DNA of 64,000 nt from SAR92 clade bacterium H231 (GTDB lineage Bacteria; Pseudomonadota; Gammaproteobacteria; Pseudomonadales; Porticoccaceae): assembly GCA_025153775.1 (NCBI GenBank), contig JAOALC010000004.1:372001-436000 (forward strand), read 5' to 3'. Positions within the stretch are counted from its first letter, which is position 1, and every line of letters starts with the position of its first letter. Shown here one piece after another: positions 19,004 to 27,661 of this stretch. Both the position numbers and the translations under genes were made by a program. Under the pieces are notes generated by a model. It worked only from the letters and a program-made list of their open reading frames with translations, did not search any database and was not told the DNA's origin.

Positions 19004-20787
19004 CCACTCTGCAACACATTGGTTCTGAGGCCTATGGGGGGTGCTTCATTGGCATCTATGCGAACATCCAATACCGTGGGCCCGGCTCTGCGGCAGATAC
19101 CCTTGATATCTAGGTTATTCAGATCTTTAGGTGACTCAATTATATTTGCCTGAGCTCCCATAGATTCTGCCAAGGCGCAGAAGTCTACAACAGCCAGCTG
19201 ATTAGCCGTAGGCTCTGCACCAGTGAGTGTCTGGCCATGTTTGACCATGCCATAAGCACTATCATTCATTATCACAAACACTACTTTCAATTGTTCTTCA
19301 ATGGCTACGGTGAGTTCCTGCCCACTCATCAGCCAGCTGCCATCACCAGTAATACAGACAACTGCTCTGTTTCTGTCTGCCAGGGCAGTGCCAATGGCAC
19401 TTCCAATTGCCCAGCCCATTGACGCAAAATCTACTGATGCACTAAACAGGCCGCCGCGGTCGGTTCTCTTGCCTGACATGCGCCTATCATAGGGATGCAA
19501 ATAATGTGTACCCCAAGCAAGGCTATTGCCAGTATCAACTAAGAAACGGGTATTGCCGGGAAACAGCTTGGGTAGGTCGCGCATAACGCGCTGAGGTTTT
19601 ATTGGTATGGCGCTGGAGCGATAAGCTTTTTCATCGTCGAATTCGAAATGCCGCGCACCAATATCAATTTTTACATTGCGAGGATTTACCGCTCGCACAT
19701 AATGACTGCAGTCTATTCCAAACTTATCAACTATATGGTCAAAAATAGTTGCCAGACAACCTCGCACATGCAACCTGGCCATTGGGGTTCTAGTAAGGTT
19801 GGCTTCGGTGGACTCAACATGCACCAGCTTGCCATTCAACAGTGTTTTTGTATCCCAGGCATTACTCGAGAACTCTCCAAATCTAGCCCCGGCCGCTAGC
19901 ACTAAATCAACCTCTGGGTTGGTAAGGGCAGCCTTTGCTGACAGATGGCCGGCAAAGCCAAAAACCCCTTTGAATTGAGGGTGATAGGGACTTACCAATC
20001 CCTTACCCTGAGGCGTCACCACAATATCGGCTTTCATTTTGACAGCTAGGCTTAGAATACTGCCAATAGCATCGCAGGCTTCGTCGCCAATTATAAACAC
20101 CACCTTTTTAGCCACTGCCAGTTCTCGATACAGCTGTTTAACCGCAGCACTGTCTATTAATGCGGGCCTATCCAACAACTCATGCAACTGATAGTTAGCT
20201 CCCTGACTTATCGAGGGCAACGCCATAACATCCCGAGGCACACTGATATGGGCAGGCCCAGCGGGCGAACCCATGGCGGACATAATGGCCGCGGACAGCT
20301 TGTGCTCAAACTGGGCGGGGTGGGATATCAATGTGTTGTATCTGGTGCAGTGTTGGTAGAGGCCCACTGTATTAATGCCAGTGCATGAGGAATCTTGAAT
20401 AGCCCCTTTGCCAAAGGTTGAAATAGCAGTCTGTGCGGTAATTGCCAGCATGGGCACGTTATTTTCGTAGGCGGAGGCCACGCCGGTAATCATATTGGTG
20501 GCGCCTGGGCCTGTTGTTGAGCAGCAGACTCCTAGTTTGCCCGTGTTTCTGGCGTAGCCATCGGCCATAAAGGCGGCGCCGGTCTCATGGCGGGCCACTA
20601 CGGCTCGCACCCCACCCTGACGTTCGCTGCGGGCCAGGGCATTGTAAAGGGGCTCTATAGCACCCCCCGGGACCCCAAAGACATATTCAACGCCCAATTG
20701 ATTGAGGTAGGCAACCAGAAGGTCTCCCATTTCTGGCTCTGCCTGAGCCTTCTCGATCCGATCCGAATCTGCATCAATAGTGCTCAT
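19000..20787 (-). CDS. Thiamine-diphosphate-dependent enzyme of the acetolactate synthase (IlvB-like) superfamily
   Basis: 595 residues with the three ThDP-enzyme domains: N-terminal PYR domain with catalytic Glu E68 in RHETGAAFMADGYAR, central domain (about 215-370), and C-terminal PP domain with the GDG...N cofactor motif from residue 481 to N508. It resembles acetohydroxyacid synthase, but GMVKHGQ replaces the usual GMVRQWQ and no small regulatory subunit gene is nearby, so branched-chain amino acid synthesis is unlikely. ThDP enzymes of this group decarboxylate or ligate 2-oxo-acids or oxalyl/sulfo compounds. It heads the reverse run that continues with two citrate-synthase-like proteins, a TonB receptor, a binding protein and a kinase. 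Confidence 0.85.
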   Translation of the reverse strand: MSTIDADSDRIEKAQAEPEMGDLLVAYLNQLGVEYVFGVPGGAIEPLYNALARSERQGGVRAVVARHETGAAFMADGYARNTGKLGVCCSTTGPGATNMITGVASAYENNVPMLAITAQTAISTFGKGAIQDSSCTGINTVGLYQHCTRYNTLISHPAQFEHKLSAAIMSAMGSPAGPAHISVPRDVMALPSISQGANYQLHELLDRPALIDSAAVKQLYRELAVAKKVVFIIGDEACDAIGSILSLAVKMKADIVVTPQGKGLVSPYHPQFKGVFGFAGHLSAKAALTNPEVDLVLAAGARFGEFSSNAWDTKTLLNGKLVHVESTEANLTRTPMARLHVRGCLATIFDHIVDKFGIDCSHYVRAVNPRNVKIDIGARHFEFDDEKAYRSSAIPIKPQRVMRDLPKLFPGNTRFLVDTGNSLAWGTHYLHPYDRRMSGKRTDRGGLFSASVDFASMGWAIGSAIGTALADRNRAVVCITGDGSWLMSGQELTVAIEEQLKVVFVIMNDSAYGMVKHGQTLTGAEPTANQLAVVDFCALAESMGAQANIIESPKDLNNLDIKGICRRAGPTVLDVRIDANEAPPIGLRTNVLQSG

Positions 20788-21005
20788 AACCGGCAGCTAT
20801 TCCTATATATATTAATAAGTTACAGTGAAAACCTAATAAAAATTTCAATTAATATAAATTAATAGATCAAGAACTGGAGCCTGTCCACAATATAGTTGCG
20901 GCTGGATGCAAAAACGAAGTGAAGCTTCTAGCGGCTCTTAGCCTGCTCTGGGCAGTCGTAAATTAATATTCATGGTTCCTCGACAATTACCTGCCAGCCG
21001 CTACA

Positions 21006-21770
21006 ATGATGAAAAGCTCTGAGACCCGCAGTTTATCTATGCAAGACCAAGACTCATCAATATCTGACCAGGCCGATAACTCGCCCAAACAGAAACAGGA
21101 AAATCAGCTGCTAAGCCTGGCCTGTAATCTGATTATCCCGTCCTTAATTCTGACCATGCTCAGCGACCCTCAGTATCTGGGTATTAAGCTGTCACTTGTT
21201 GTGGCTCTGGCATTCCCGATTATCTATGGCGGCCACTATCTGCTTGACCGCGGTAAGCTAAACCCTTTTTCTGCGCTGGGCATTATTAGTGTCGGACTGA
21301 CCGGGGGCATCAGTCTGATGGAGCTGGATGTGGTTTATATTGCGATTAAAGAGGCGGCAGTGCCGGCCATTATTGGCTTGGCCACTCTTATCTCGCTGAA
21401 AACATCGCAGCCACTGATCCGCACGTTTTTACTGAACGACAATATCTTTGAAACCAAAAAGATTACTCAGGCGCTGCAGGAAAATAACTCTGAGGTGGCC
21501 TTTGATAAATTGCTGGTCAATGCCTCATGGATTTTGGCCGGGTCTTTTCTGCTGTCGTCGATACTCAACTATTTGCTGGCAGTGATTATATTGACTGCCG
21601 ACCCCGGCACTGTGGCCTGGAACGAGCAGCTGGGCAAAATGACCGCACTGAGCTTTCCGGTAATCGCTCTGCCGGCTACCCTGGTGCTGTTGGCTGACAT
21701 GTATTACCTGTTTCGGGGTATAACTAAATTAACAGGCATGTCGGTTGAAGATATTCTGAAACAAAAATAA
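21006..21770 (+). CDS. VC0807-like integral membrane protein
   Basis: 254 residues with about six hydrophobic segments (around 35-55, 60-75, 85-105, 110-130, 175-200, 215-240) after a charged, Gln/Ser-rich N-terminus. The pattern, including NPFSALGIISVGLTGG and NASWILAGSFLLSSILNYLLA, is that of the uncharacterised VC0807 family of inner-membrane proteins. No function is known. There is no convincing Shine-Dalgarno before ATG 21006; ATG 21039 is an alternative start. It is followed 38 nt later by a YciI gene. Confidence 0.7.
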   Translation: MMKSSETRSLSMQDQDSSISDQADNSPKQKQENQLLSLACNLIIPSLILTMLSDPQYLGIKLSLVVALAFPIIYGGHYLLDRGKLNPFSALGIISVGLTGGISLMELDVVYIAIKEAAVPAIIGLATLISLKTSQPLIRTFLLNDNIFETKKITQALQENNSEVAFDKLLVNASWILAGSFLLSSILNYLLAVIILTADPGTVAWNEQLGKMTALSFPVIALPATLVLLADMYYLFRGITKLTGMSVEDILKQK

Positions 21771-21808
21771 TCTAACTTAGACTCTCTAGAACAAGGAATC
21801 TGCCTCTT

Positions 21809-22108
21809 ATGTGGTATGCCATTATCAGCGAAGATATTGACAACAGTCTGCCTAAACGGCTGGCAGCGCGCCCCGCTCACCTCGACCGCTTACACGAATT
21901 AAAAGATCAGGGGCGACTGTTGCTAGCTGGCCCTCATCCGGCGATCGATAATCAGGACCCGGGTGAAGCAGGTTTTACTGGCAGCCTGGTAGTCGCCGAG
22001 TTTGATAGTTTGCAGGATGCCCAGAGCTGGGCCGACGCAGACCCCTATGTGGAAGCCGGCGTCTATGCCAGTGTAAAGGTCAAACCCTTTAAAAAAGTAC
22101 TGCCCTAA
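21809..22108 (+). CDS. YciI-family protein
   Basis: A 99-residue ferredoxin-like-fold protein. [28 protein letters not shown] is the standard YciI start with its conserved RPAHL, and GPHPA plus the C-terminal DPYVEAGVY complete the signature. The family has putative His-Asp catalytic residues, but the physiological role is unknown. AAGGAA precedes the ATG. It lies between two membrane or envelope protein genes with no functional link visible. Confidence 0.9.
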   Translation: MWYAIISEDIDNSLPKRLAARPAHLDRLHELKDQGRLLLAGPHPAIDNQDPGEAGFTGSLVVAEFDSLQDAQSWADADPYVEAGVYASVKVKPFKKVLP

Positions 22109-22206
22109 AATCGCTGCGATGCTGGTAAAATTCGCCTCTGAGTAGTTATCATTTTCCGTAGATCAGAGTATGATCTGCCCCTTAAAAATTTGACGATAGT
22201 AGAACT

Positions 22207-23019
22207 ATGAAATTTCTGACCATTGCCATCCTAATTGCTGCCAGTTATTTTGCTCCCAACGCCGTGGCGCAAACTGAAAGCCCTGAAGCTCAATTGGAAA
22301 GCCCTGAAGCTCAATTGGAAAGCCCAGAAGCTCAGGTCGAAAGTCCTGAAGCTGAAACCGAAAGCTCTGGGATAGATAAGCCCGAGGACGTCCCTACAGT
22401 GCGACTTCCCAAGCCGCTAGTGCGCTATATCTCCGATGAGTTTTATGTGCCGCTGCGAGAAACTCCCTGTCGCCGATGTAAAATTGTGCACAGAGGCATC
22501 AAATCTGGCACCGAACTCAAGTTACTGGAAACCCGCGAAGGCTGGGGTCTGGTTTTGACCAGCAAAGGTGTCGAGGGCTGGATGGAGCTGCAGCACCTGT
22601 TGGACAGCCCAGTTGCCCGAACTCAAATCAGCAGAAATGAGAGTCGCTTAAAGAAGCTGGCAGATCGCAACAGCCAGCTGGAAAAGATTTTGGCCGAGCT
22701 GCGCAAGCAGTCTGCAGCTCTGCGCGGCAAACTGGATAGCACCGAGGGTCGCAAAGACAACCTGGCCAGCGAACTGGAGGCCATTAAAGAGATTTCTTCA
22801 GATACCCTAGCCCTGAATGAACAGAACCAGATGCTGGTAAAGCAGAACCATATGCTGCAGGGTGAGAACGATGTGCTAAACGCTAGCCTCAATGACCTGC
22901 AGAAAGATAAACGCAACCAGTCGTTTTTATACGGTGGTTTGACGGTATTTTTAGGGGCAATTCTGGTGGTACTGATTCCTAAGCTGCGAGGGAGAAAACG
23001 TTTCTCCGAATGGCAGTAA
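22207..23019 (+). CDS. TIGR04211/YgiM-like SH3-domain envelope protein
   Basis: A 270-residue envelope protein with a signal peptide ending AVAQ, then a Glu/Pro repeat (ESPEAQL x4, about 24-51), an SH3b domain (about 75-140, VPLRETPCRRCKIVHRGIKSGTELKLLETREGWGLV), a long coiled coil (about 145-238) and a C-terminal transmembrane helix (about 242-260) with a basic tail. This is the layout of YgiM-type proteins of gammaproteobacteria; bacterial SH3 domains often bind peptidoglycan. The repeat insert between signal peptide and SH3 domain is unusual. Two Cys (PCRRC) sit in the SH3 domain. Confidence 0.85.
   Translation: MKFLTIAILIAASYFAPNAVAQTESPEAQLESPEAQLESPEAQVESPEAETESSGIDKPEDVPTVRLPKPLVRYISDEFYVPLRETPCRRCKIVHRGIKSGTELKLLETREGWGLVLTSKGVEGWMELQHLLDSPVARTQISRNESRLKKLADRNSQLEKILAELRKQSAALRGKLDSTEGRKDNLASELEAIKEISSDTLALNEQNQMLVKQNHMLQGENDVLNASLNDLQKDKRNQSFLYGGLTVFLGAILVVLIPKLRGRKRFSEWQ
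22276..22359 (+). repeat. Four 21-bp coding repeats
   Basis: Four in-frame 21-bp units, starting at 22276, 22297, 22318 and 22339, encode ESPEAQL, ESPEAQL, ESPEAQV and ESPEAET. The first two are identical at the DNA level; the later two have diverged, so the array grew at its 5' side most recently. Confidence 0.9.
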
Positions 23020-23049
23020 AACCATTTCTATCCGCTGAGGACTACAGTG

Positions 23050-23688
23050 ATGACAAAACTTGCTACTCGACTTGTGATGGTCTTTGCGCTGCTGACTGCA
23101 GGTTTTACTCAGGCGGCACAGGACAATCCCCAGGTAGTTCTTAAAACCGAGATGGGCGATATTCTGGTGGAACTATTCCCCAAGGCTGCCCCTGTCAGCG
23201 TCGATAATTTTGTTAAGCTGGTAAATGACTACCATTACGATGGACTGATTTTTCACCGGGTAATCAGTGGGTTCATGATTCAGGCCGGCGGCTTTACTTT
23301 TGATTTCAGCCCCCGAGAGTCGAGCCGTGGCTCTATTGTTAACGAGTCCTCCAATGGTCTTAAAAACAAGCGCGGCACCCTGGCTATGGCTCGCATGAAC
23401 GACCCTGACAGCGCCTCAGCTCAGTTTTTTATCAACCATAAGTCCAATGGCTTTCTCAATCCCAAAGGGGACAATAAGGGCTATGCCGTTTTTGGCGCTG
23501 TGGTTGCAGGCATGAATGTAGTGGACGCCATTGCCGCAGTTGAAACCCAGACTCTGGGTTATTATGCCGATGTTCCCGTCAAGCCCATTCGCATTCTCAG
23601 CGCCCGTCTGGTCAATCCTGAATCCTGGACGCCGCTGCCAGAACCAGCGCCGGCGCCCGTTATTGAGAAGCCGGTCCCTATTCGCTAA
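23050..23688 (+). CDS. Exported cyclophilin-type peptidyl-prolyl isomerase
   Basis: A periplasmic cyclophilin of 212 residues: signal peptide ending TQAA, then VVLKTEMGDILVELFPKAAPVSVDNFVKLV and the active-site FHRVISGFMIQAGG with Arg and the later AMARMNDPDSASAQFFIN. These residues bind and isomerise X-Pro bonds during protein folding. It has the short PpiA/PpiB-type core plus a Pro-rich tail (PLPEPAPAPVIEKP). ATG 23050 is chosen; the preceding GTG at 23047 is also in frame, with GAGG upstream of both. pdxJ follows 12 nt later. Confidence 0.93.
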   Translation: MTKLATRLVMVFALLTAGFTQAAQDNPQVVLKTEMGDILVELFPKAAPVSVDNFVKLVNDYHYDGLIFHRVISGFMIQAGGFTFDFSPRESSRGSIVNESSNGLKNKRGTLAMARMNDPDSASAQFFINHKSNGFLNPKGDNKGYAVFGAVVAGMNVVDAIAAVETQTLGYYADVPVKPIRILSARLVNPESWTPLPEPAPAPVIEKPVPIR

Positions 23689-23700
23689 CTGGTGCGCCAC

Positions 23701-24447
23701 ATGACAGCTCTGAGTATCAATCTCAACAAAATTGCCCTGCTGCGAAATTCCAGAGAGGGCAATTATCCCAGCGTAGTGAATCATGCCCAACTGTGCATAG
23801 ATCAGGGCGGCCAGGGCATTACAGTGCATCCCCGCCCCGACCAGCGCCATATTCGCCCCTCCGATGTGCGTCAACTCGCCGAGTTGGTTCGGCCTCTGTC
23901 CGGGGTAGAGTTTAATATTGAAGGCAACCCCTTTGCGCCTGCGCTCAATGATTATCCTGGTTTTATAGAGCTGGTTGAAGAAACTCAGCCGGACCAGTGC
24001 ACATTGGTACCCGATGGCGATGACCAGCTAACCTCTGATCACGGTTTCGATTTAAACAGCTCTGGCGACCAGCTGGCGCCAATTATTAAACGTCTAAAAG
24101 ATCAGGGTATGCGCGTCAGCCTATTTATGGATCCGGACCTCAGCCAGATAGAGATGGCGGCCAATATAGGTGCTGACCGTATTGAACTGTATACAGGCCC
24201 CTATGCTGCGGCCTGGGGCACTGATCAGCTGGAGCCACTGTTTCAGTCTCATTTGGCAGCGGCCGAACTGGCCGTCTCTCTGGGTATGGGTGTCAATGCT
24301 GGCCACGACCTCAACCTGGACAATCTAGCCAAATATGCTTCTATACCTGCGCTGCTTGAAGTCTCTATAGGTCATGCCTTTACCGTAGATTCCCTGGCCA
24401 TGGGAATGGCTAATGCAGTAAACGCCTATCTACAGCGGTTGCGCTAG
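23701..24447 (+). CDS. pdxJ: Pyridoxine 5'-phosphate synthase PdxJ
   Basis: PdxJ closes the pyridoxine ring from 1-deoxyxylulose 5-phosphate and 3-amino-2-oxopropyl phosphate, the last step of vitamin B6 synthesis in the DXP-dependent route. Family signatures are LNKIALLRNSREGNYPS, GITVHPRPDQRHI, EFNIEGNP, CTLVPDG, YTGPYA and the C-terminal VNAGHDLN and IGHAF. It diverges from the E. coli type (HPRPDQRH for HLREDRRH) and matches a variant group. ATG 23701 with GGTG upstream fits the family start better than GTG 23692. 248 residues. Confidence 0.9.
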   Translation: MTALSINLNKIALLRNSREGNYPSVVNHAQLCIDQGGQGITVHPRPDQRHIRPSDVRQLAELVRPLSGVEFNIEGNPFAPALNDYPGFIELVEETQPDQCTLVPDGDDQLTSDHGFDLNSSGDQLAPIIKRLKDQGMRVSLFMDPDLSQIEMAANIGADRIELYTGPYAAAWGTDQLEPLFQSHLAAAELAVSLGMGVNAGHDLNLDNLAKYASIPALLEVSIGHAFTVDSLAMGMANAVNAYLQRLR

Positions 24448-24453
24448 AGCCCT

Positions 24454-25329
24454 ATGCCGACCCTATCCTGTATTGGCGCTGGTTTACTGGGCAAAACTCT
24501 GTGCCATTTACTCTCTAATCAGCTGAGCATACAGCAGGTAATTAATCGCTCTGTGGCGTCATCGCAGCAGGCGGTAGATTTTATTGGTGCTGGCAGGCCA
24601 GCCTCTATAGATAATTTAGAGCCCGCAGATATATGGCTTATCGCCACCCCGGATGATGCTATTGCAGCTACGGGACAAGCGCTATTCGAATCCGGGGTGC
24701 TCAGAGCTGACAATATAGTTTTTCACTGCAGCGGCTCCCTGGGAGCTGATGCTTTGCAGTTTGCCAAGGCTGGGATTAATCGCGCCTCTGTGCACCCTAT
24801 CCATAGCTTTGCCAATCCCAGCCAGTCGATAAACAGTTTTGCCGGCAGCTACTGTGCTGTTGAGGGAGAACCTCAGGCCGTCGAGGTGCTGTCGTCATTA
24901 TTTAACGCCATAGGCGCACTGCCCTTTAATATAGATGGCAGCCGCAAGGTGCTGTATCACAGCTCCACAGTGATGGCCTGCAACTATCTGGTCAGTCTGC
25001 TGGAGACCAGCAGGCAGTTGTTGGCTGCCTCAGGAGTGGACAGCTCTGGGGCTAATCCTCTGGAGCCACTGATCCGCCAGACTATGGATAATTTTTTTGC
25101 CACAGATGCAAAATCTGCACTGACTGGGCCCATAGCCCGGGGCGATAATAAAACCGTCGCCCGGCATCTGGCGGCCCTAGAAGCCCATCCCGACCACCAG
25201 CTCTGGCAACAGGTCTATACTGCGCTGGGCAATGCTGCTGTGCCCATCTCTGCGGAACAGGGTCAGGCCAGCGCTGAGAGCTTAGAGGCTATCGCATCAA
25301 TGCTGCAGTCTACACAGGGCGATAATTAA
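24454..25329 (+). CDS. Rossmann-fold DUF2520 oxidoreductase
   Basis: 291 residues with an N-terminal NAD(P)-binding domain (CIGAGLLGKTLCHLL, GxGxxG-like) and IWLIATPDDAIA, followed by the GSLGADAL... VHPIHSFANPSQS segment and an all-helical DUF2520 domain resembling 6-phosphogluconate dehydrogenase. Members of this family are uncharacterised; some are loosely annotated as F420/NADP-dependent reductases. The start 6 nt after pdxJ and the next gene's ATG 4 nt after its stop indicate one transcript with pdxJ and the SpoU gene. Confidence 0.8.
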   Translation: MPTLSCIGAGLLGKTLCHLLSNQLSIQQVINRSVASSQQAVDFIGAGRPASIDNLEPADIWLIATPDDAIAATGQALFESGVLRADNIVFHCSGSLGADALQFAKAGINRASVHPIHSFANPSQSINSFAGSYCAVEGEPQAVEVLSSLFNAIGALPFNIDGSRKVLYHSSTVMACNYLVSLLETSRQLLAASGVDSSGANPLEPLIRQTMDNFFATDAKSALTGPIARGDNKTVARHLAALEAHPDHQLWQQVYTALGNAAVPISAEQGQASAESLEAIASMLQSTQGDN

Positions 25330-25333
25330 ACCC

Positions 25334-26131
25334 ATGGCTAGCCAAGATCAACCATCGCAGCGGACCGATAGCCCGGAATATCTTGAGCGCAAGGCATTCT
25401 TTGATCAGCTGATTACTGTCTATGGCCGCAAACCTGTGCTGGAAATACTGCAGGACCAGAGCCTGAAAATATTTCGCGTGCATCTGGCCGACTCCAATCG
25501 CAGCGGCGGTATTATCGAAGAAATAAAACAGCTGGCCAAAGCAAGAAATATAGAGATATGCCTGCATAGCCGTGCGCAGCTATCGCGCATATCCCGCAAC
25601 AGCAAACAAGATCAGGGCGCTGCCTGCGATATTCACTGTCCTGGTTATAAGCCCTATCAACAGGCTTTAAAGGACTCGGCACTGGCTGCAACAGGCCGCA
25701 GTATTATTGCCCTGGATGGGGTGACCAATCCGCAAAACCTCGGCATGATTATTCGCAGTGTGACCGCCAGCCCCTGCTATGGATTACTGCTGCCCAGCAA
25801 GGGGACAGCAGAGATTTCGCCATTGGTCATCAAGGCCAGTGCAGGCACTCTGTTTAAGGGCAATATACTGCGCTGTGACAGTCTGCTCAGGGCGCTGGAG
25901 GATTTTAAGCAACAGGGCTACGAAATCTGCACCCTGTCCTCTCATCAGGCAACGCCTATAGCAAAGTTTTCCCCAGAGGCTCCGATAATTTTTGTGCTCG
26001 GCAACGAGACTGAGGGTGTGAGCCGTGAGATTGCCGCCCTGAGCGATCACCGGGTAGGTATTCCCATGGCCAATGGTGTGGAGTCACTGAATGTGGCTGT
26101 TACCGCGGCGCTTATTGCATTTAGGGGTTAG
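25334..26131 (+). CDS. TrmH/SpoU-family RNA 2'-O-methyltransferase
   Basis: A 265-residue SPOUT enzyme: an N-terminal substrate-binding domain (about 1-95) and a trefoil-knot SpoU domain with motif 1 DGVTNPQNLGMIIRS, motif 2 FVLGNETEGVS and motif 3 IPMANGVESLNVAVTAAL. Such proteins methylate ribose 2'-OH in tRNA or rRNA. It is not long enough for YfiF and lacks clear TrmH- or RlmB-specific marks, so the target nucleotide is unknown. It ends 5 nt from a convergent MFS gene. Confidence 0.88.
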   Translation: MASQDQPSQRTDSPEYLERKAFFDQLITVYGRKPVLEILQDQSLKIFRVHLADSNRSGGIIEEIKQLAKARNIEICLHSRAQLSRISRNSKQDQGAACDIHCPGYKPYQQALKDSALAATGRSIIALDGVTNPQNLGMIIRSVTASPCYGLLLPSKGTAEISPLVIKASAGTLFKGNILRCDSLLRALEDFKQQGYEICTLSSHQATPIAKFSPEAPIIFVLGNETEGVSREIAALSDHRVGIPMANGVESLNVAVTAALIAFRG

Positions 26132-26136
26132 GCTTC

Positions 26137-27396
26137 TCAGCTGTTGGCGTTTTCAGCCTTATCAACATGACCATTAATATGCCAGAGTGGTGACCAGATA
26201 ATGGTTACCACCGAAACCGATAATGTGATTGAGGCAATGGCCACAAAAGCCGTGCCCAGGCCCAGGTTTTCTATGGTGACTCCGCAGACCCAGGCTCCCA
26301 GTGGCGCACCGCCAAACAGACAGAGCTGATAGACTGAAGCCGCCCTTGAGCGCAGTGCATGGGACACCTGGTTGTGCAATATGGTGCGCCCCAATGTCAT
26401 AGATAGGCCAGAGGCCATGCCCCAGATATAGACCAGGGGAAACAGCAGCCAGAGTGGCGGTACCATAGCTATCAGCGCCACCAGAGTGCCGCGCACAAAA
26501 AAGCTAATCACCATAAGTCGACCGGGGCGGCCAAAGGTTTTAACTTTGTTCATTACTCCAAAGTTGGTGCTGATAATACCCAGGCTAAAAACCACCTGCA
26601 GCATTGCGTAGAGACTGGCACCGCCATTGTAAAGCTCGCGGGCAATCAGCGGCATGCCCACCAGGTAGACACCAAAGGCCAGAAAGCCGGTGGCAAAGAC
26701 AATAAATAATAGGTGCAGCAGGCTTTTGTCGTTGCGGAACAGATTCAGACCTTCGCGAAGTTCAAGCCAGGTTTGCGCAGCAGACTTATTCGACTTCTCG
26801 GCCTGGGCTGCCTCTTCAACTGAGGATAACTGTGGCAGCGGATGGCAGCGCTTCATCAGCAGTGAGCTGGCCAGAAATATTAGCATCTGCAACCCCAGCA
26901 GCTGCGGCAGGCTGATATAGTCGAGCTGTCCTGCAACAATAAAACCCACACTCTGGGCGACAAATTGCACCACCATCATCTTGGCTACGGCCTGATGCAT
27001 CACCTCTGGAGGAGCATAGCCCAGCAGACTCTCCCGGGCCGGCTGTATAAACGCCAGAATAGTGCCAAAGCTAACGCCAAACATCAGCAACAATGAGAAG
27101 GTCAGCTGCCCGTAAACCATAGCCACCAGTAAAATACCCAGAGGTACTAGATAAAGCAGATAGAGAAAAGACAGCCAGCTACCGCGATGGCGGCGGTCAG
27201 CAACCACACCTCCGGGCAGAATAAACAGCAGATTGGGCAACAGCAGCGCCATGGTCGCTAAACCCAAACGGCTGGGAGACTCGTTCAATACCCCCACCAC
27301 CAGCCAGGGATAAAGCACCTTGTGCAGGCCCATTGCCAGATTGCTGGTACCTATGGTCGCCAGAAAATAGCGGAAAGAAAAGCTCTGGGATGACAC
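26137..27396 (-). CDS. Major facilitator superfamily transporter
   Basis: A 419-residue protein with 12 predicted transmembrane helices and a central cytoplasmic loop around residues 190-215. The motif GGVVADRRHRGSW between TM2 and TM3 is the MFS signature A. The layout resembles the enterobactin-exporter-like (MFS_3) group, but the substrate is not predictable. The start is GTG at 27396, directly behind the stop of the 74-residue membrane protein gene, so the two are likely co-translated. Confidence 0.85.
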   Translation of the reverse strand: MSSQSFSFRYFLATIGTSNLAMGLHKVLYPWLVVGVLNESPSRLGLATMALLLPNLLFILPGGVVADRRHRGSWLSFLYLLYLVPLGILLVAMVYGQLTFSLLLMFGVSFGTILAFIQPARESLLGYAPPEVMHQAVAKMMVVQFVAQSVGFIVAGQLDYISLPQLLGLQMLIFLASSLLMKRCHPLPQLSSVEEAAQAEKSNKSAAQTWLELREGLNLFRNDKSLLHLLFIVFATGFLAFGVYLVGMPLIARELYNGGASLYAMLQVVFSLGIISTNFGVMNKVKTFGRPGRLMVISFFVRGTLVALIAMVPPLWLLFPLVYIWGMASGLSMTLGRTILHNQVSHALRSRAASVYQLCLFGGAPLGAWVCGVTIENLGLGTAFVAIASITLSVSVVTIIWSPLWHINGHVDKAENANS

Positions 27397-27621
27397 CTAC
27401 TGGAAGCGCTTGCGCAGTGCGGCAATTAATCGGCCCAGGAGTGCCGCAGCACCAATAATAACCACCAGCCCGAGTAACATGGTCAGCAGGTTACTGGCCA
27501 TATCAGACAGGGGCACGTCGTAAACCTTAACCGCCATTAATAGAAAGCCACCGCAAGCCAACATAGAGGCTATCCAGGCTGACCTCTGTTTTATGGCGTT
27601 TCTGTTATTTGACTGTGCCAA
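27397..27621 (-). CDS. Small two-helix membrane protein
   Basis: 74 residues, TTG start at 27621 with AGGA upstream. Two hydrophobic stretches (about 15-28 and 42-63, LLTMLLGLVVIIGAAALLG) with basic ends indicate a small inner-membrane protein. No family recognised. Its stop abuts the start of the MFS transporter, suggesting a functional or at least translational link. Confidence 0.6.
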   Translation of the reverse strand: MAQSNNRNAIKQRSAWIASMLACGGFLLMAVKVYDVPLSDMASNLLTMLLGLVVIIGAAALLGRLIAALRKRFQ

Positions 27622-27661
27622 TGCTTGTTATCCTGTTTCTTTTGATTAGGTAAATTTACGT

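Noticed and set aside
20788-21005. A gene or RNA in the divergent gap upstream of the ThDP enzyme
   Set aside because: The stretch is A+T-rich with several possible -10 hexamers but no good promoter pair, open frame or conserved RNA fold; it is probably only the divergent promoter region.
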